Of a stretch of DNA of 64,000 nucleotides, positions 1-8,265 are shown piece by piece. Location: NCBI RefSeq assembly GCF_042655385.1, contig NZ_JBHSMA010000011.1, positions 62,001 through 126,000 on the forward strand, read 5' to 3'. Within the stretch, counting starts at the first letter, position 1, and every line of letters starts with the position of its first letter. Both the position numbers and the translations under genes were made by a program. Source of the stretch: Larkinella bovis. Lineage in GTDB: Bacteria > Bacteroidota > Bacteroidia > Cytophagales > Spirosomataceae. A model generated the notes under the pieces. It did no database searches. It had not been told where the DNA came from and worked only from the letters and a program-made list of their open reading frames with translations.

Positions 1-2750
1 TCCGAATCCGCCCGCTTCACGGTCCCTTTTCCAAACAACCCGCCCGACCGAACCAGCAGATCGCCTTTCAGGTTCGTGGTTCCGTTGTAAAAACTGAAGT
101 GATCGGCTTTGGTGGAAATCTTCATGCTGTCGGCTTTCGGATACCACTTCATGCTGTAGTTTTTGAGCGCCACCGCCGGAAAATACGCCTTACCGGCGAG
201 TCCTTCCCGAATCTGTCCCGTCTCGCCCGAGGCCAGCACCGAATCCGGTGTCATCAGAATATCTTTCGCCGGCAGCGACGCATTCAGGTGCGAAATCACC
301 CCTTCGGCCCGCAGCCCTTTCCGGTCCATGACCAGTTTGCCGGTAAATTTCAGGTTGCCTTTACCGCCGTAGAGCGGATAGCCCGCTGCCGGAGCGGTAT
401 GCTCGAAACCCAGCGAATTGTCGGGCATCGACTTGAGCGTGGTTTTGATGGGCGGAAAAATGCCGTCGGAATAGAACGTTCCGTCGAACGCAATGTCCCC
501 TTTGCCCAGGCTGTCGTTGTCCACGGCCGGGACTTTGAAGTAGACATTCTTGTTGTAAATCAGACTTCCCCGGTTCGGCTGGTTAAAATAAACCGTCATC
601 CCCTCCGGCATCACCAGCCGCTGCGTCGTCTTTCGGTCTTTCTGCTGCCCCGACTTATTGCCTTTGTCGGCCAGAAAAACCGTACCCGGTTTTTCGTACT
701 GAATATCCCCCCCAATCTCCTGATTTTTGCCCTGGGGCGTAAACGTGATCGAGTCGATTTTGGTCATATTCATCGAAAACTGGTCGTAATTGAAACCCAG
801 ATCGCGGCCCGTATACCGCATGTTGCCGGACTTCAGTTGACCGGTTAACGTAAACGCCCGGTTTTTGCCGATCCGCAGGGTTTTGTCCGACGGTACGGCG
901 GTGATTTTCAGCGAATCACTGATGCTGAATCGCTCCACGCCCCGAATCGTCAGGAATTTGTCCGTCAGGTTGATCGTCGCGTTGGTCGTGCTGTCGTTGG
1001 ATGGATAGGTCGAACGAATCAGAAAGTTGTCGTAATCTTTTTTGCGCGCATTGGCCAGCACGTACAACACGCCTTTCCGGCTTAAGCGCATCTCTTCCGT
1101 TTTGGGATTCTTGTCAATGTACTCCAGCGCCACCATGCGGTTCAGGACGCTTCGCATCGTGGCCGGGTTCATTTTGGCGTACGCTGCCAGATCGTCGGCA
1201 AAAAACGTCTGCGTTTTCTTGACGGTAATGTAATTGGCCGCCAGTTGCAACGGATGAAAACCGTAATCGGCCGACATCCCCGTATAGCGTTCGGGATAGA
1301 AGAAATCAAAGGATTCAAACCGCACCGGCACTTCCTTTTTAGCCGCTAACTGGTAAAAATCCACTTTCTGACGGGGCAGATCCCAGCGAACCACTTCCGG
1401 CTGGATGTAGAATTTATGGTAACTGTCGCTGAAATAGGTGTCTGAATACCCCGACTTTTCGGCTTTACCCAGCCGCGCAATGCCGGTGGCATTGTCGTAC
1501 CGGAACGTGACGCCGGGGTGATAGAGCGTATCGGCGGTGTCGATATACCCTGTAAAAGCCGCGAGTGGACTTGAAATGACCGAGTCGGCAAATTCAAACC
1601 GGCGGCTGCTGGCTTTGAACGCCGGTTTTCCCTTAAAACTGACCTGCAACAGAGCGGGTTGCCCATCCGCCGATGATCCGTAAAGCCGGGTTCCGGCCAG
1701 GGCAATACCGCCCCGGTAGGTGATGCCCTGGCCCAGGTTGTTCAGCATCACATCGCTCGTCCACGACATAAACCGGGGGTACGAAGTAGGTTGATTGGCC
1801 GTCCGTTTTTTGCTGTCGAACTCAAACTTTCCCTTGACCGGTTTGGCCAGCGGTTTGAACATCAGCGTGACATCGTCCGCGGAAAATTTGGGGTTATTGA
1901 TGGCAAAGGTGTAATCGGCCAGCGTGACGAACGTTTCCGGTTGCCCCGCCGATTCCCAGGAAAACGTCCCGCCCTTCCCGACCCAGACGCCCTCTTTCAG
2001 CATCAGGGCACCATCGGTTTTTTTGAGCGCCACCGAATCATACGCGGTGATCAGGACCAAATCGGCTCCTTTGATTTCCAGCACCGGCCCGGTCAGCGCC
2101 GGCATCGGTTTTTTGTCAAAGCCCGAGAGAAACGGCATCGCTTTTCCGGTCGAATCCAGCGGCAAATCCCAGCCATCGGAATCTTTTACGACGGGCGCCG
2201 GTGTTTTTTGAGGAACCGGATTGTCCAGAGTCGCTATCGCATTGGCCGTCTGGTCGGCGATCCGCAACGAAAACGTGCCACCATTGGCGTAGAGTTTATT
2301 GTAATTACTGGCGTACAAAAACCGCTTTTCGGCAAATAATCGAATGGTTTCCAGGACTTTTGCCAGCGTTTTGGCGTCGTATTTTTCAAACGATTGCTCG
2401 GCCACCGTCAGGTAGTTGTCCACTTCGGAAGGACTGGCCTGCTGGGTGGTCAACAACTGATACAGTGCTTCGTAAAAAGGGGCAAATTGCTGGGCGGGCT
2501 GGTAGCGTTTGGCATTCATTTTCCGGCTCAGGGCCATGACCCGCTCTTTCTGCGGAGCCGACAGGCGGTTTTCCGTAAACAGCGATTCCAGGTTTTTTTC
2601 GGCCCTTTGGGTATAGGCCCCGCCCGGGTTCATGAGCTTCTGTAAATCCGTCAGAAACTGCTCGGGATTGTCCGACAGCTTGACGGTTTGCGCCCCGGCC
2701 GCCGTTGCCACGAACAGCAAGCTGGCTAAAATGCGGTATACCTTGTTCAT
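1..2750 (-). CDS. large exported protein of unknown function (C-terminal part outside window)
   Basis: An open frame of at least 916 codons runs leftward off the window edge. It starts with a clear signal peptide (MNKVYRILASLLFVATAAGA, then QT), so the product is exported. An alternative in-frame ATG lies four codons upstream at 2762. The first 150 residues look helical; the rest is mostly beta-rich with many short Phe/Gly/Asp-containing strands, as in large envelope proteins. Around residues 505-580 there is a compact helical segment (including FFADDLAAYAKMNPATMRSV) that reads like a winged-helix fold, odd for an exported protein. I do not recognise the family. It is followed on the same strand only by sequence outside the window. 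The reading is based on my own translation of the minus strand; many short opposing frames here are shadows. Confidence 0.8.
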   Translation of the reverse strand, partial: MNKVYRILASLLFVATAAGAQTVKLSDNPEQFLTDLQKLMNPGGAYTQRAEKNLESLFTENRLSAPQKERVMALSRKMNAKRYQPAQQFAPFYEALYQLLTTQQASPSEVDNYLTVAEQSFEKYDAKTLAKVLETIRLFAEKRFLYASNYNKLYANGGTFSLRIADQTANAIATLDNPVPQKTPAPVVKDSDGWDLPLDSTGKAMPFLSGFDKKPMPALTGPVLEIKGADLVLITAYDSVALKKTDGALMLKEGVWVGKGGTFSWESAGQPETFVTLADYTFAINNPKFSADDVTLMFKPLAKPVKGKFEFDSKKRTANQPTSYPRFMSWTSDVMLNNLGQGITYRGGIALAGTRLYGSSADGQPALLQVSFKGKPAFKASSRRFEFADSVISSPLAAFTGYIDTADTLYHPGVTFRYDNATGIARLGKAEKSGYSDTYFSDSYHKFYIQPEVVRWDLPRQKVDFYQLAAKKEVPVRFESFDFFYPERYTGMSADYGFHPLQLAANYITVKKTQTFFADDLAAYAKMNPATMRSVLNRMVALEYIDKNPKTEEMRLSRKGVLYVLANARKKDYDNFLIRSTYPSNDSTTNATINLTDKFLTIRGVERFSISDSLKITAVPSDKTLRIGKNRAFTLTGQLKSGNMRYTGRDLGFNYDQFSMNMTKIDSITFTPQGKNQEIGGDIQYEKPGTVFLADKGNKSGQQKDRKTTQRLVMPEGMTVYFNQPNRGSLIYNKNVYFKVPAVDNDSLGKGDIAFDGTFYSDGIFPPIKTTLKSMPDNSLGFEHTAPAAGYPLYGGKGNLKFTGKLVMDRKGLRAEGVISHLNASLPAKDILMTPDSVLASGETGQIREGLAGKAYFPAVALKNYSMKWYPKADSMKISTKADHFSFYNGTTNLKGDLLVRSGGLFGKGTVKRADS

Positions 2751-2823
2751 AGCATCGTTCATACCCACGCTGGCGGATGTCCCGTTTCGTCCGCTTTGGG
2801 CCAACTACGTGAATAGCTGGTTG

Positions 2824-2851
2824 AAAAACACGGACTAAAGTCCGTGGGTAC
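2824..2851. repeat. dispersed palindromic repeat, copy 1
   Basis: Twenty-eight bases with a perfect 8-bp palindrome (CACGGACT, AA, AGTCCGTG) flanked by AAAAA on the left and GGTAC on the right. The prmA stop codon (2835-2837) lies inside it. The same sequence recurs at 12452-12479 on the other strand with a single difference, so this is a repeat family rather than a chance hairpin. It may also act as a terminator for prmA. Confidence 0.75.
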
Positions 2852-3677
2852 GTTTGTCAAATTTTATTGAAACCCAGTTATTTTGGGATAATTGCCCGGT
2901 TTTTATCAATCCTTCGGCCCGTCCTTTGGCTTCAATATCCGCGGCATCCTGCTCATAAAAACCGCTCACCAGCAAGGTTCCTTCCGGTTTCATCAGCCGG
3001 ACATAGGCGGGGATATCGTCCAACAACACATTCCGGTTAATGTTGGCCAGCACAATATCAAACCGTTCGTCCGGATTCACCTCATGAATGGTTCCCTGAA
3101 ACACGTCGATGCCTGAACACTGGTTCAACGCGGTATTTTCGCGGGCATTCTCCACGGCCCATTCTTCAATGTCGAAAGCAACCACCCGTTCGGCGCCCTG
3201 CAAAGCTGCCAGAATCGCCAGAATACCGGTTCCGGAACCCACGTCCAATACGGTTTTTCCGGCCGCATCGACACTCAACTGGTGTTCGAGCATCATGGCC
3301 GTGGTTTCGTGGTGGCCCGTTCCGAACGACATTTTTGGATTGATCACGATATCGTACCGGAAGTCCGGTTTCGATTCGTGAAACGAAGCCCGAACCAGAA
3401 TCTGACCCTGAACCTCAATGGGTTGGTAATTCCGCTCCCACTCTTCATTCCAGTTCTTTTTTTCTAACGAATTGATCTGGTAGGCTATTGCGGTTTGACC
3501 GGCGTATTTATCGATCACCGCCTGCAGGGCGGTTTCGTCAAAATCGGGTTCTAAAATATAGGCATTCAGGCCTTCGTCGGTTTCTACGAAGGATTCAAAA
3601 CCTAAGACGGCCAGCTCGGCCATCAGAATATCGGTATAATCGGGCGAAACCGTCAGTTGGAGTTCGGTATAATTCAT
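2835..3677 (-). CDS. prmA: ribosomal protein L11 methyltransferase
   Basis: PrmA trimethylates ribosomal protein L11 with S-adenosylmethionine in the cytoplasm. The 280-residue product has an N-terminal substrate-binding part, then the class I methyltransferase motif VLDVGSGTGILAILAA at about 144-157 and the LANINRN motif further on. The segment INPKMSFGTGHHETT before the SAM motif is typical of PrmA. I chose the ATG at 3677 (MNYTELQL) because it matches Bacteroidota PrmA starts; a further ATG five codons upstream (3692) sits in the T-run of the leu terminator. It lies downstream of leuA but is separated by a terminator and a repeat, so it is probably transcribed separately. Confidence 0.95.
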   Translation of the reverse strand: MNYTELQLTVSPDYTDILMAELAVLGFESFVETDEGLNAYILEPDFDETALQAVIDKYAGQTAIAYQINSLEKKNWNEEWERNYQPIEVQGQILVRASFHESKPDFRYDIVINPKMSFGTGHHETTAMMLEHQLSVDAAGKTVLDVGSGTGILAILAALQGAERVVAFDIEEWAVENARENTALNQCSGIDVFQGTIHEVNPDERFDIVLANINRNVLLDDIPAYVRLMKPEGTLLVSGFYEQDAADIEAKGRAEGLIKTGQLSQNNWVSIKFDKRTHGL

Positions 3678-3690
3678 CCTGTAAAGAAAC

Positions 3691-3724
3691 AAAAAAAGGA
3701 CGAGCCTTACGGGTCTGTCCTTTT
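3691..3724 (-). terminator. probable factor-independent terminator of the ilv/leu block
   Basis: On the minus strand AAAAGGAC pairs with GTCCTTTT (plus coordinates 3717-3724 and 3694-3701) around a 15-nt centre and is followed by a run of T (A-tract 3691-3697). It lies about 60 bp past the leuA stop, the expected place to end the long ilv-leu transcript. Confidence 0.65.
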
Positions 3725-3735
3725 AGGGGTTGTGC

Positions 3736-3768
3736 AAACCTGCCGAGTCTGAATGACCCGACAGGTTT
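3736..3768. repeat. imperfect inverted repeat downstream of leuA
   Basis: AAACCTGCCGAGTC (3736-3749) pairs with GACCCGACAGGTTT (3755-3768) with two mismatches and a 5-nt loop. It sits between the leuA stop and the terminator. Similar AACCTGTCGGGTC words are, as I recall, common in intergenic regions of Cytophagales genomes, so this may be one member of a dispersed family; no second copy is in this window. Confidence 0.6.
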
Positions 3769-3786
3769 ATAAAGGATTTATAAAAT

Positions 3787-4926
3787 TTATCGAATCAACT
3801 CCATCAAATCCTTGTCATTGACTTCCTTCCGGATATCGGCCATGTCCAGGAAGCGTTTATACAAGTTGTCGAGCGTCGGTTTGTCGTACCGGAAACCCAG
3901 CAATTCGAGCCGGTGTTTCAGCGCGTGACGTCCGCTGCGGGCCGTCAGCACAATCGACGATTTCGGTACACCCACTTCCTGCGGGGTCATGATTTCGTAG
4001 TTTTCGGCGTGTTTCAGGAAACCGTCCTGGTGAATGCCCGACGAGTGGGCGAAGGCGTTCCGGCCCACGATGGCTTTGTTGGCCTGCACTGGCATCCGCA
4101 TCATTTCCGACACCAACTGGCTCACCGGATACAGCCGTTTGGCGTCGATCCCGGTTTCAAAACCGAGTTCTTTGTGCACTTTCAAGGCCATCACCACTTC
4201 TTCGAGCGAAGTATTACCGGCCCGCTCGCCAATTCCGTTGATCGTCACTTCCACCTGACGCGCTCCGTGCTGGATACCGGCCAGGGTGTTGGCCGTGGCC
4301 AGACCCAGGTCGTTGTGGCAGTGAATCGAGATCGTGGCCTGGTGGACGTTCGACACGTGCTCGTAGATGTACTTGATTTTGTTCCCGTATTCGTCGGGCA
4401 AACAATAACCGGTCGTATCCGGAATATTAACCACCGTTGCCCCGGCAGCAATTACGGCCTGGGTCAACTGAGCCAGAAACGCGAGATCGGCGCGTCCGGC
4501 ATCTTCCGCATAGAATTCCACATCCTCCACGTAGCTGCGGGCGTGCTTGACGGCGGCCACGGCCTGTTCCAGAATCTGCTCGCGGGTACTATTGAATTTG
4601 TTCCGGATGTGAATATCCGACGAACCGATTCCCGTATGAATCCGCCCCCGTTTGGCATACTTCAACGCTTCGCCAGCCGCATCGATATCTTCTTTTTTAG
4701 CCCGCGAAAGCGCACAGATCACCGGTTCGGTAACGGCTTTCGAAATGGCAACGACCGACTGAAAGTCACCGGGACTTGAAACCGGGAAACCCGCTTCGAT
4801 GACGTCAACACCGAGACGTTCCAGTTCTTTCGCCACCACAATTTTTTCATCCGTAGTCAGCTGGCTACCTGGCACTTGCTCGCCGTCGCGCAGGGTGGTG
4901 TCGAAAATATAAATCCGTTGGCTCAT
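3787..4926 (-). CDS. leuA: 2-isopropylmalate synthase, short form
   Basis: Condenses acetyl-CoA with 2-oxoisovalerate, the first committed step to leucine. The 379-residue protein is a HMGL-like TIM barrel with FDTTLRDGEQVPG (8-20), the metal-binding HCHND (202-206) and the AFAHSSGIHQDG segment (291-302). It ends soon after the barrel and linker, so the roughly 120-residue C-terminal leucine-binding regulatory domain of long LeuA enzymes is absent. That short form is found in other Bacteroidota, as I recall, but it means leucine cannot inhibit the enzyme in the classical way. Last gene of the ilv-leu block, 40 bp after leuB. Homocitrate or citramalate synthase is less likely because leuB, leuC and leuD adjoin. 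Confidence 0.93.
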   Translation of the reverse strand: MSQRIYIFDTTLRDGEQVPGSQLTTDEKIVVAKELERLGVDVIEAGFPVSSPGDFQSVVAISKAVTEPVICALSRAKKEDIDAAGEALKYAKRGRIHTGIGSSDIHIRNKFNSTREQILEQAVAAVKHARSYVEDVEFYAEDAGRADLAFLAQLTQAVIAAGATVVNIPDTTGYCLPDEYGNKIKYIYEHVSNVHQATISIHCHNDLGLATANTLAGIQHGARQVEVTINGIGERAGNTSLEEVVMALKVHKELGFETGIDAKRLYPVSQLVSEMMRMPVQANKAIVGRNAFAHSSGIHQDGFLKHAENYEIMTPQEVGVPKSSIVLTARSGRHALKHRLELLGFRYDKPTLDNLYKRFLDMADIRKEVNDKDLMELIR

Positions 4927-4966
4927 GGTTGATAAAGAATGTTTGGGATAGTGTTTTCTCGCGTGA

Positions 4967-6037
4967 TCAAAGTTTGGAAAGCAACTGCTCTCCCATCGCC
5001 TGCGTACCTAAAATACGGTCGGCCGGTGTGGTGGCATTCGCAATATCACGGGTTCGGTAACCGGCTTTCAGCACCTGATCGACGGCATTGACCACGGCTT
5101 CGGCTTCGGCCTTCAGGCCAAACGAAATCTCCAGCATCAGAGCCGCCGACAATACCGACGCCAGCGGGTTGGCAACGCCTTTGCCCGTGATGTCGTGCGC
5201 CGAACCGTGAATGGGTTCGTACAAGCCGGTGGTATCGCCAATAGAAGCCGACGCCAGCATGCCCATCGAACCGGCAATCTGCGAAGCCTCGTCGGTCAGA
5301 ATATCCCCGAACAGGTTACCCGTCACGACGACATCAAACCGCCGGGGGTCTTTAATCAGCAACATGGCGGCTGCATCGATAAACTGGTGTTCGACCTCGA
5401 CTTCGGGATAGCGTTTAGCCACTTCCTGCACCACTTCGCGCCAGAGCCGCGAGGACTCCAGGACGTTGGCTTTATCGACCGAACACAGTTTTTTCCGGCG
5501 GGTCATGGCGGCTTCGAAGGCCTTGACGGCAATCCGTTCGACTTCGTAGCGGCTGTAAATCATCAGATCGTAGGCCGTATCCCCTTCGTCTTTCCGACCT
5601 TTTTCGCCAAAATAGACGTCGCCCGTCAATTCCCGAAAGAACAGAATGTCGGCCCCTTGCAGAAACTCCGGTTTGATGCTCGACGCCTGCAACAGTTCAT
5701 CGAACAGCTTGATGGGGCGCAGGTTTGCGTAGAGGCCCAGCGCTTTGCGGATACCCAGCAACCCCTGCTCGGGGCGGACTTTCGCCGACGGATCGTTGTC
5801 GTATTTCGGGTGCCCAACGGCCCCGAACAAAATGGCGTCCGACTGCTTCGATTTGGTAACGGTTTCTTCCGGTAGCGGATTTCCGGTGGCTTCGATGGCC
5901 GCGTGGCCGATCAGCGCTTCGTCGTACGTAAATTCGTGCCCGAACTTTTCGGCAACGCGGTCCAAAACCTGTTTCCCAACGGTGGTGACCTCCTGACCAA
6001 TGCCGTCGCCGGCGATGACTACAATATGTTTCTTCAT
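4967..6037 (-). CDS. leuB: 3-isopropylmalate dehydrogenase
   Basis: Oxidises and decarboxylates 3-isopropylmalate with NAD in leucine synthesis. The 356 residues are of normal length. The N-terminus MKKHIVVIAGDGIGQEV, the RELTGDVYFGEKGR substrate segment (135-148) and the family signature NLFGDILTDEASQIAGSMGM (241-260) are all present, as is GSAHDITGKGVANPLA near 278-293, which fits NAD rather than NADP use. Lies between leuD and leuA, all on the minus strand; the 115-bp gap to leuD holds a low-complexity inverted repeat. Confidence 0.96.
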   Translation of the reverse strand: MKKHIVVIAGDGIGQEVTTVGKQVLDRVAEKFGHEFTYDEALIGHAAIEATGNPLPEETVTKSKQSDAILFGAVGHPKYDNDPSAKVRPEQGLLGIRKALGLYANLRPIKLFDELLQASSIKPEFLQGADILFFRELTGDVYFGEKGRKDEGDTAYDLMIYSRYEVERIAVKAFEAAMTRRKKLCSVDKANVLESSRLWREVVQEVAKRYPEVEVEHQFIDAAAMLLIKDPRRFDVVVTGNLFGDILTDEASQIAGSMGMLASASIGDTTGLYEPIHGSAHDITGKGVANPLASVLSAALMLEISFGLKAEAEAVVNAVDQVLKAGYRTRDIANATTPADRILGTQAMGEQLLSKL

Positions 6038-6045
6038 TCCTCTTC

Positions 6046-6152
6046 AATGAGTGAATGAGCGAGAGAGTGAAAGAGCGAAAGAGTAAAAAGCTTCGCAGAA
6101 AGCAAATAGCTAGCCGAGCCTTCACCCTTTCGCTATTTCGCCCTTTCACTCA
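6046..6152. repeat. low-complexity imperfect inverted repeat between leuD and leuB
   Basis: The left part is built of GAGTGAAT, GAGCGAGA, GAGTGAAA and GAGCGAAA units (about 6049-6083). The right part (about 6119-6152) is close to its reverse complement, CCTTTCGC...CCCTTTCACTCATT. About 30 bp can pair with some eight mismatches around a 35-bp centre. It would form a long GA/CT stem in the leuD-leuB mRNA. Confidence 0.65.
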
Positions 6153-6752
6153 TTAAATAGACGCGTGGGCTAGATCGTATTGTTTGATTTCTTCTTTCAG
6201 GCTCAACAGGTAATCAATATCATCGTATCCGTTCATCAAACACTGCTTTTTATAGGCGTTGATGGCGAATGATTCTTTCTGGCCGTTTTCCAGCACAATT
6301 TCCTGATTGACTAGATCAACCGTGATTTCGGTTTTGGGATTGGCGGCAATGACCTTGAAGATCTCGGTCAGAAATGCATCCGAAACCTGGGCGGGCAACA
6401 CGAAGTTATTCAGCGCGTTGTTCCGGAAGATGTCGGCGAAAAAGCTGGAGATCACCACCTTAAAACCGTAATCGTGCAGCGCCCAGGCCGCGTGTTCCCG
6501 GCTGGAGCCCATCCCGAAGTTCTTACCGGCCACCAGAATCTGCGCCCCGGCATAGGTCGGATCGTTCAGGACAAAGCCGGTTTTGGGCGTATCATCGGCG
6601 TTATAGCGCCAGTCGCGGAACAGGTTATCGCCGAAGCCTTCCCGCGTAGTGGCTTTCAGGAACCGCGCGGGAATAATCTGGTCGGTATCAATGTTCTCAA
6701 TCGGCAGGGGAGCCGCCGTCGAGACGAGTTTATGCATGGTTTCTTTGCTCAT
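6153..6752 (-). CDS. leuD: 3-isopropylmalate dehydratase small subunit
   Basis: Small (swivelling-domain) subunit that joins LeuC to isomerise 2- to 3-isopropylmalate. The 199 residues are the usual length. NIDTDQIIPARFLKAT near residues 19-34 and GSSREHAAWAL near 82-92 are the family hallmarks. It starts 13 bp after the leuC stop, which fits translation of the two subunits from one mRNA. Confidence 0.96.
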   Translation of the reverse strand: MSKETMHKLVSTAAPLPIENIDTDQIIPARFLKATTREGFGDNLFRDWRYNADDTPKTGFVLNDPTYAGAQILVAGKNFGMGSSREHAAWALHDYGFKVVISSFFADIFRNNALNNFVLPAQVSDAFLTEIFKVIAANPKTEITVDLVNQEIVLENGQKESFAINAYKKQCLMNGYDDIDYLLSLKEEIKQYDLAHASI

Positions 6753-6765
6753 TCTGAATCGTTAT

Positions 6766-8169
6766 TTACACCAATTCCCGTACATCCGTCACTTTTCCGG
6801 TTACCGCAGCGGCTGCCGCCATGATCGGGCTAGCCAGGAATGTCCGGGCACCCGGTCCCTGCCGGCCTTCAAAGTTGCGGTTCGACGTCGAAATGCAGTA
6901 TTTTCCCGCCGGAACCTTGTCTTCGTTCATGCCCAGACAGGCTGAACAACCCGGTTCGCGCAGTTCAAAACCGGCTTCCAGAAACACCTGGTCCAGGCCT
7001 TCGGCTTTGGCCTGATTGGACACCTGCACCGAACCCGGCACAATCCAGACTTCGACCCCTTCGGCTTTGCGCTTGCCTTTCACAAAATCAGCCACGGTCC
7101 GCAAATCTTCGATCCGGGCGTTCGTACACGAACCGATGAACACATAATCGACCGGTTTGCCCACCAGCTCCATGCCCGGTTCCAGGCCCATATACGCCAG
7201 TGATTTGGTATAGGAAGCCAGCTCGCTTTGCGGTATTTCGCTCAGATTCGGCACGTGACTATCCACGGAGATGCCCATTCCGGGGTTGGTTCCGTAGGTA
7301 ATCATCGGGCCAATATCTTCGGCTTTGTAGTTCAGTTCCAGATCAAACTCGGCCCCCTCGTCGGTTTTCAGCGTCCGCCAATGCTCAACGGCTTGTTCAA
7401 AGGCTTCGCCCTGCGGAGCAAACTGGCGGCCGCGAATGTATTCGAACGTGGTTTCGTCCGGCGCAATCAAACCGCCCCGGGCCCCCATTTCGATGCTCAT
7501 GTTGCAGATCGTCATTCGGGCTTCCATCGACAAACCACGGATCGTATCGCCCGCGTATTCGACAAAATAACCGGTAGCCCCACTGGCCGATATTTTCGAA
7601 ATGATGTATAAAATGATGTCTTTCGATGAAATGCCTTTCCCCAACTGCCCGTTGATGTTGATCCGCATCCGCTTGGGCTTGTATTGCAGAATACACTGGG
7701 TAGCCAGCACCTGTTCCACCTCACTCGTACCAATCCCGAAGGCAATGTTACCCAGCGCCCCGTGTGTACTGGTGTGGCTGTCGCCACAAACGATGGTCAT
7801 GCCCGGCAGGGTCAGACCCAGTTCGGGGCCGATGATGTGCACAATGCCCTGAAACGGATGGCCCAGATCGTAGAGTTCAACGCCGAATTCGGCACAGTTT
7901 TTCCGGAGAGTTTCCACCTGATGGCGCGAAAGGGCTTCCTTGATGGGCAGATGCTGGTCTTTCGTCGGCACGTTGTGGTCGGCGGTGGCCGTTGTCCGGG
8001 CGGTGTTGAAAACCCCGATTCCCCGCTTCCGCAACCCGTCGAAAGCCTGTGGACTCGTTACTTCGTGAATAAAATGCCGGTCGATAAAAACCGCATCCGG
8101 TCCACCGTCCATTGCCTTGACGACGTGGGCATCCCAGATTTTATCGAAAAGTGTTGTGGGCTGACTCAT
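6766..8169 (-). CDS. leuC: 3-isopropylmalate dehydratase large subunit
   Basis: Aconitase-family subunit carrying the [4Fe-4S] cluster. The 467 residues are full length. Cluster cysteines are visible at C348 (FIGSCTN), C408 and C411 (PGCSACLG), and the active-site segments GDSHTSTHGALG (129-140) and FIDRHFIHEVTSPQAF (28-43) are intact. Followed closely by leuD; preceded by ilvA with a 96-bp gap in which I see no convincing promoter. Confidence 0.97.
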   Translation of the reverse strand: MSQPTTLFDKIWDAHVVKAMDGGPDAVFIDRHFIHEVTSPQAFDGLRKRGIGVFNTARTTATADHNVPTKDQHLPIKEALSRHQVETLRKNCAEFGVELYDLGHPFQGIVHIIGPELGLTLPGMTIVCGDSHTSTHGALGNIAFGIGTSEVEQVLATQCILQYKPKRMRININGQLGKGISSKDIILYIISKISASGATGYFVEYAGDTIRGLSMEARMTICNMSIEMGARGGLIAPDETTFEYIRGRQFAPQGEAFEQAVEHWRTLKTDEGAEFDLELNYKAEDIGPMITYGTNPGMGISVDSHVPNLSEIPQSELASYTKSLAYMGLEPGMELVGKPVDYVFIGSCTNARIEDLRTVADFVKGKRKAEGVEVWIVPGSVQVSNQAKAEGLDQVFLEAGFELREPGCSACLGMNEDKVPAGKYCISTSNRNFEGRQGPGARTFLASPIMAAAAAVTGKVTDVRELV

Positions 8170-8265
8170 GGCTATAGTTTCTTACTTAGTTTATATTTCC
8201 CCGGCGTCAAACAGAACACAAAGAAATCACTAACAATGCTTCCCGCTGGTTCCGAATGCGATGCA

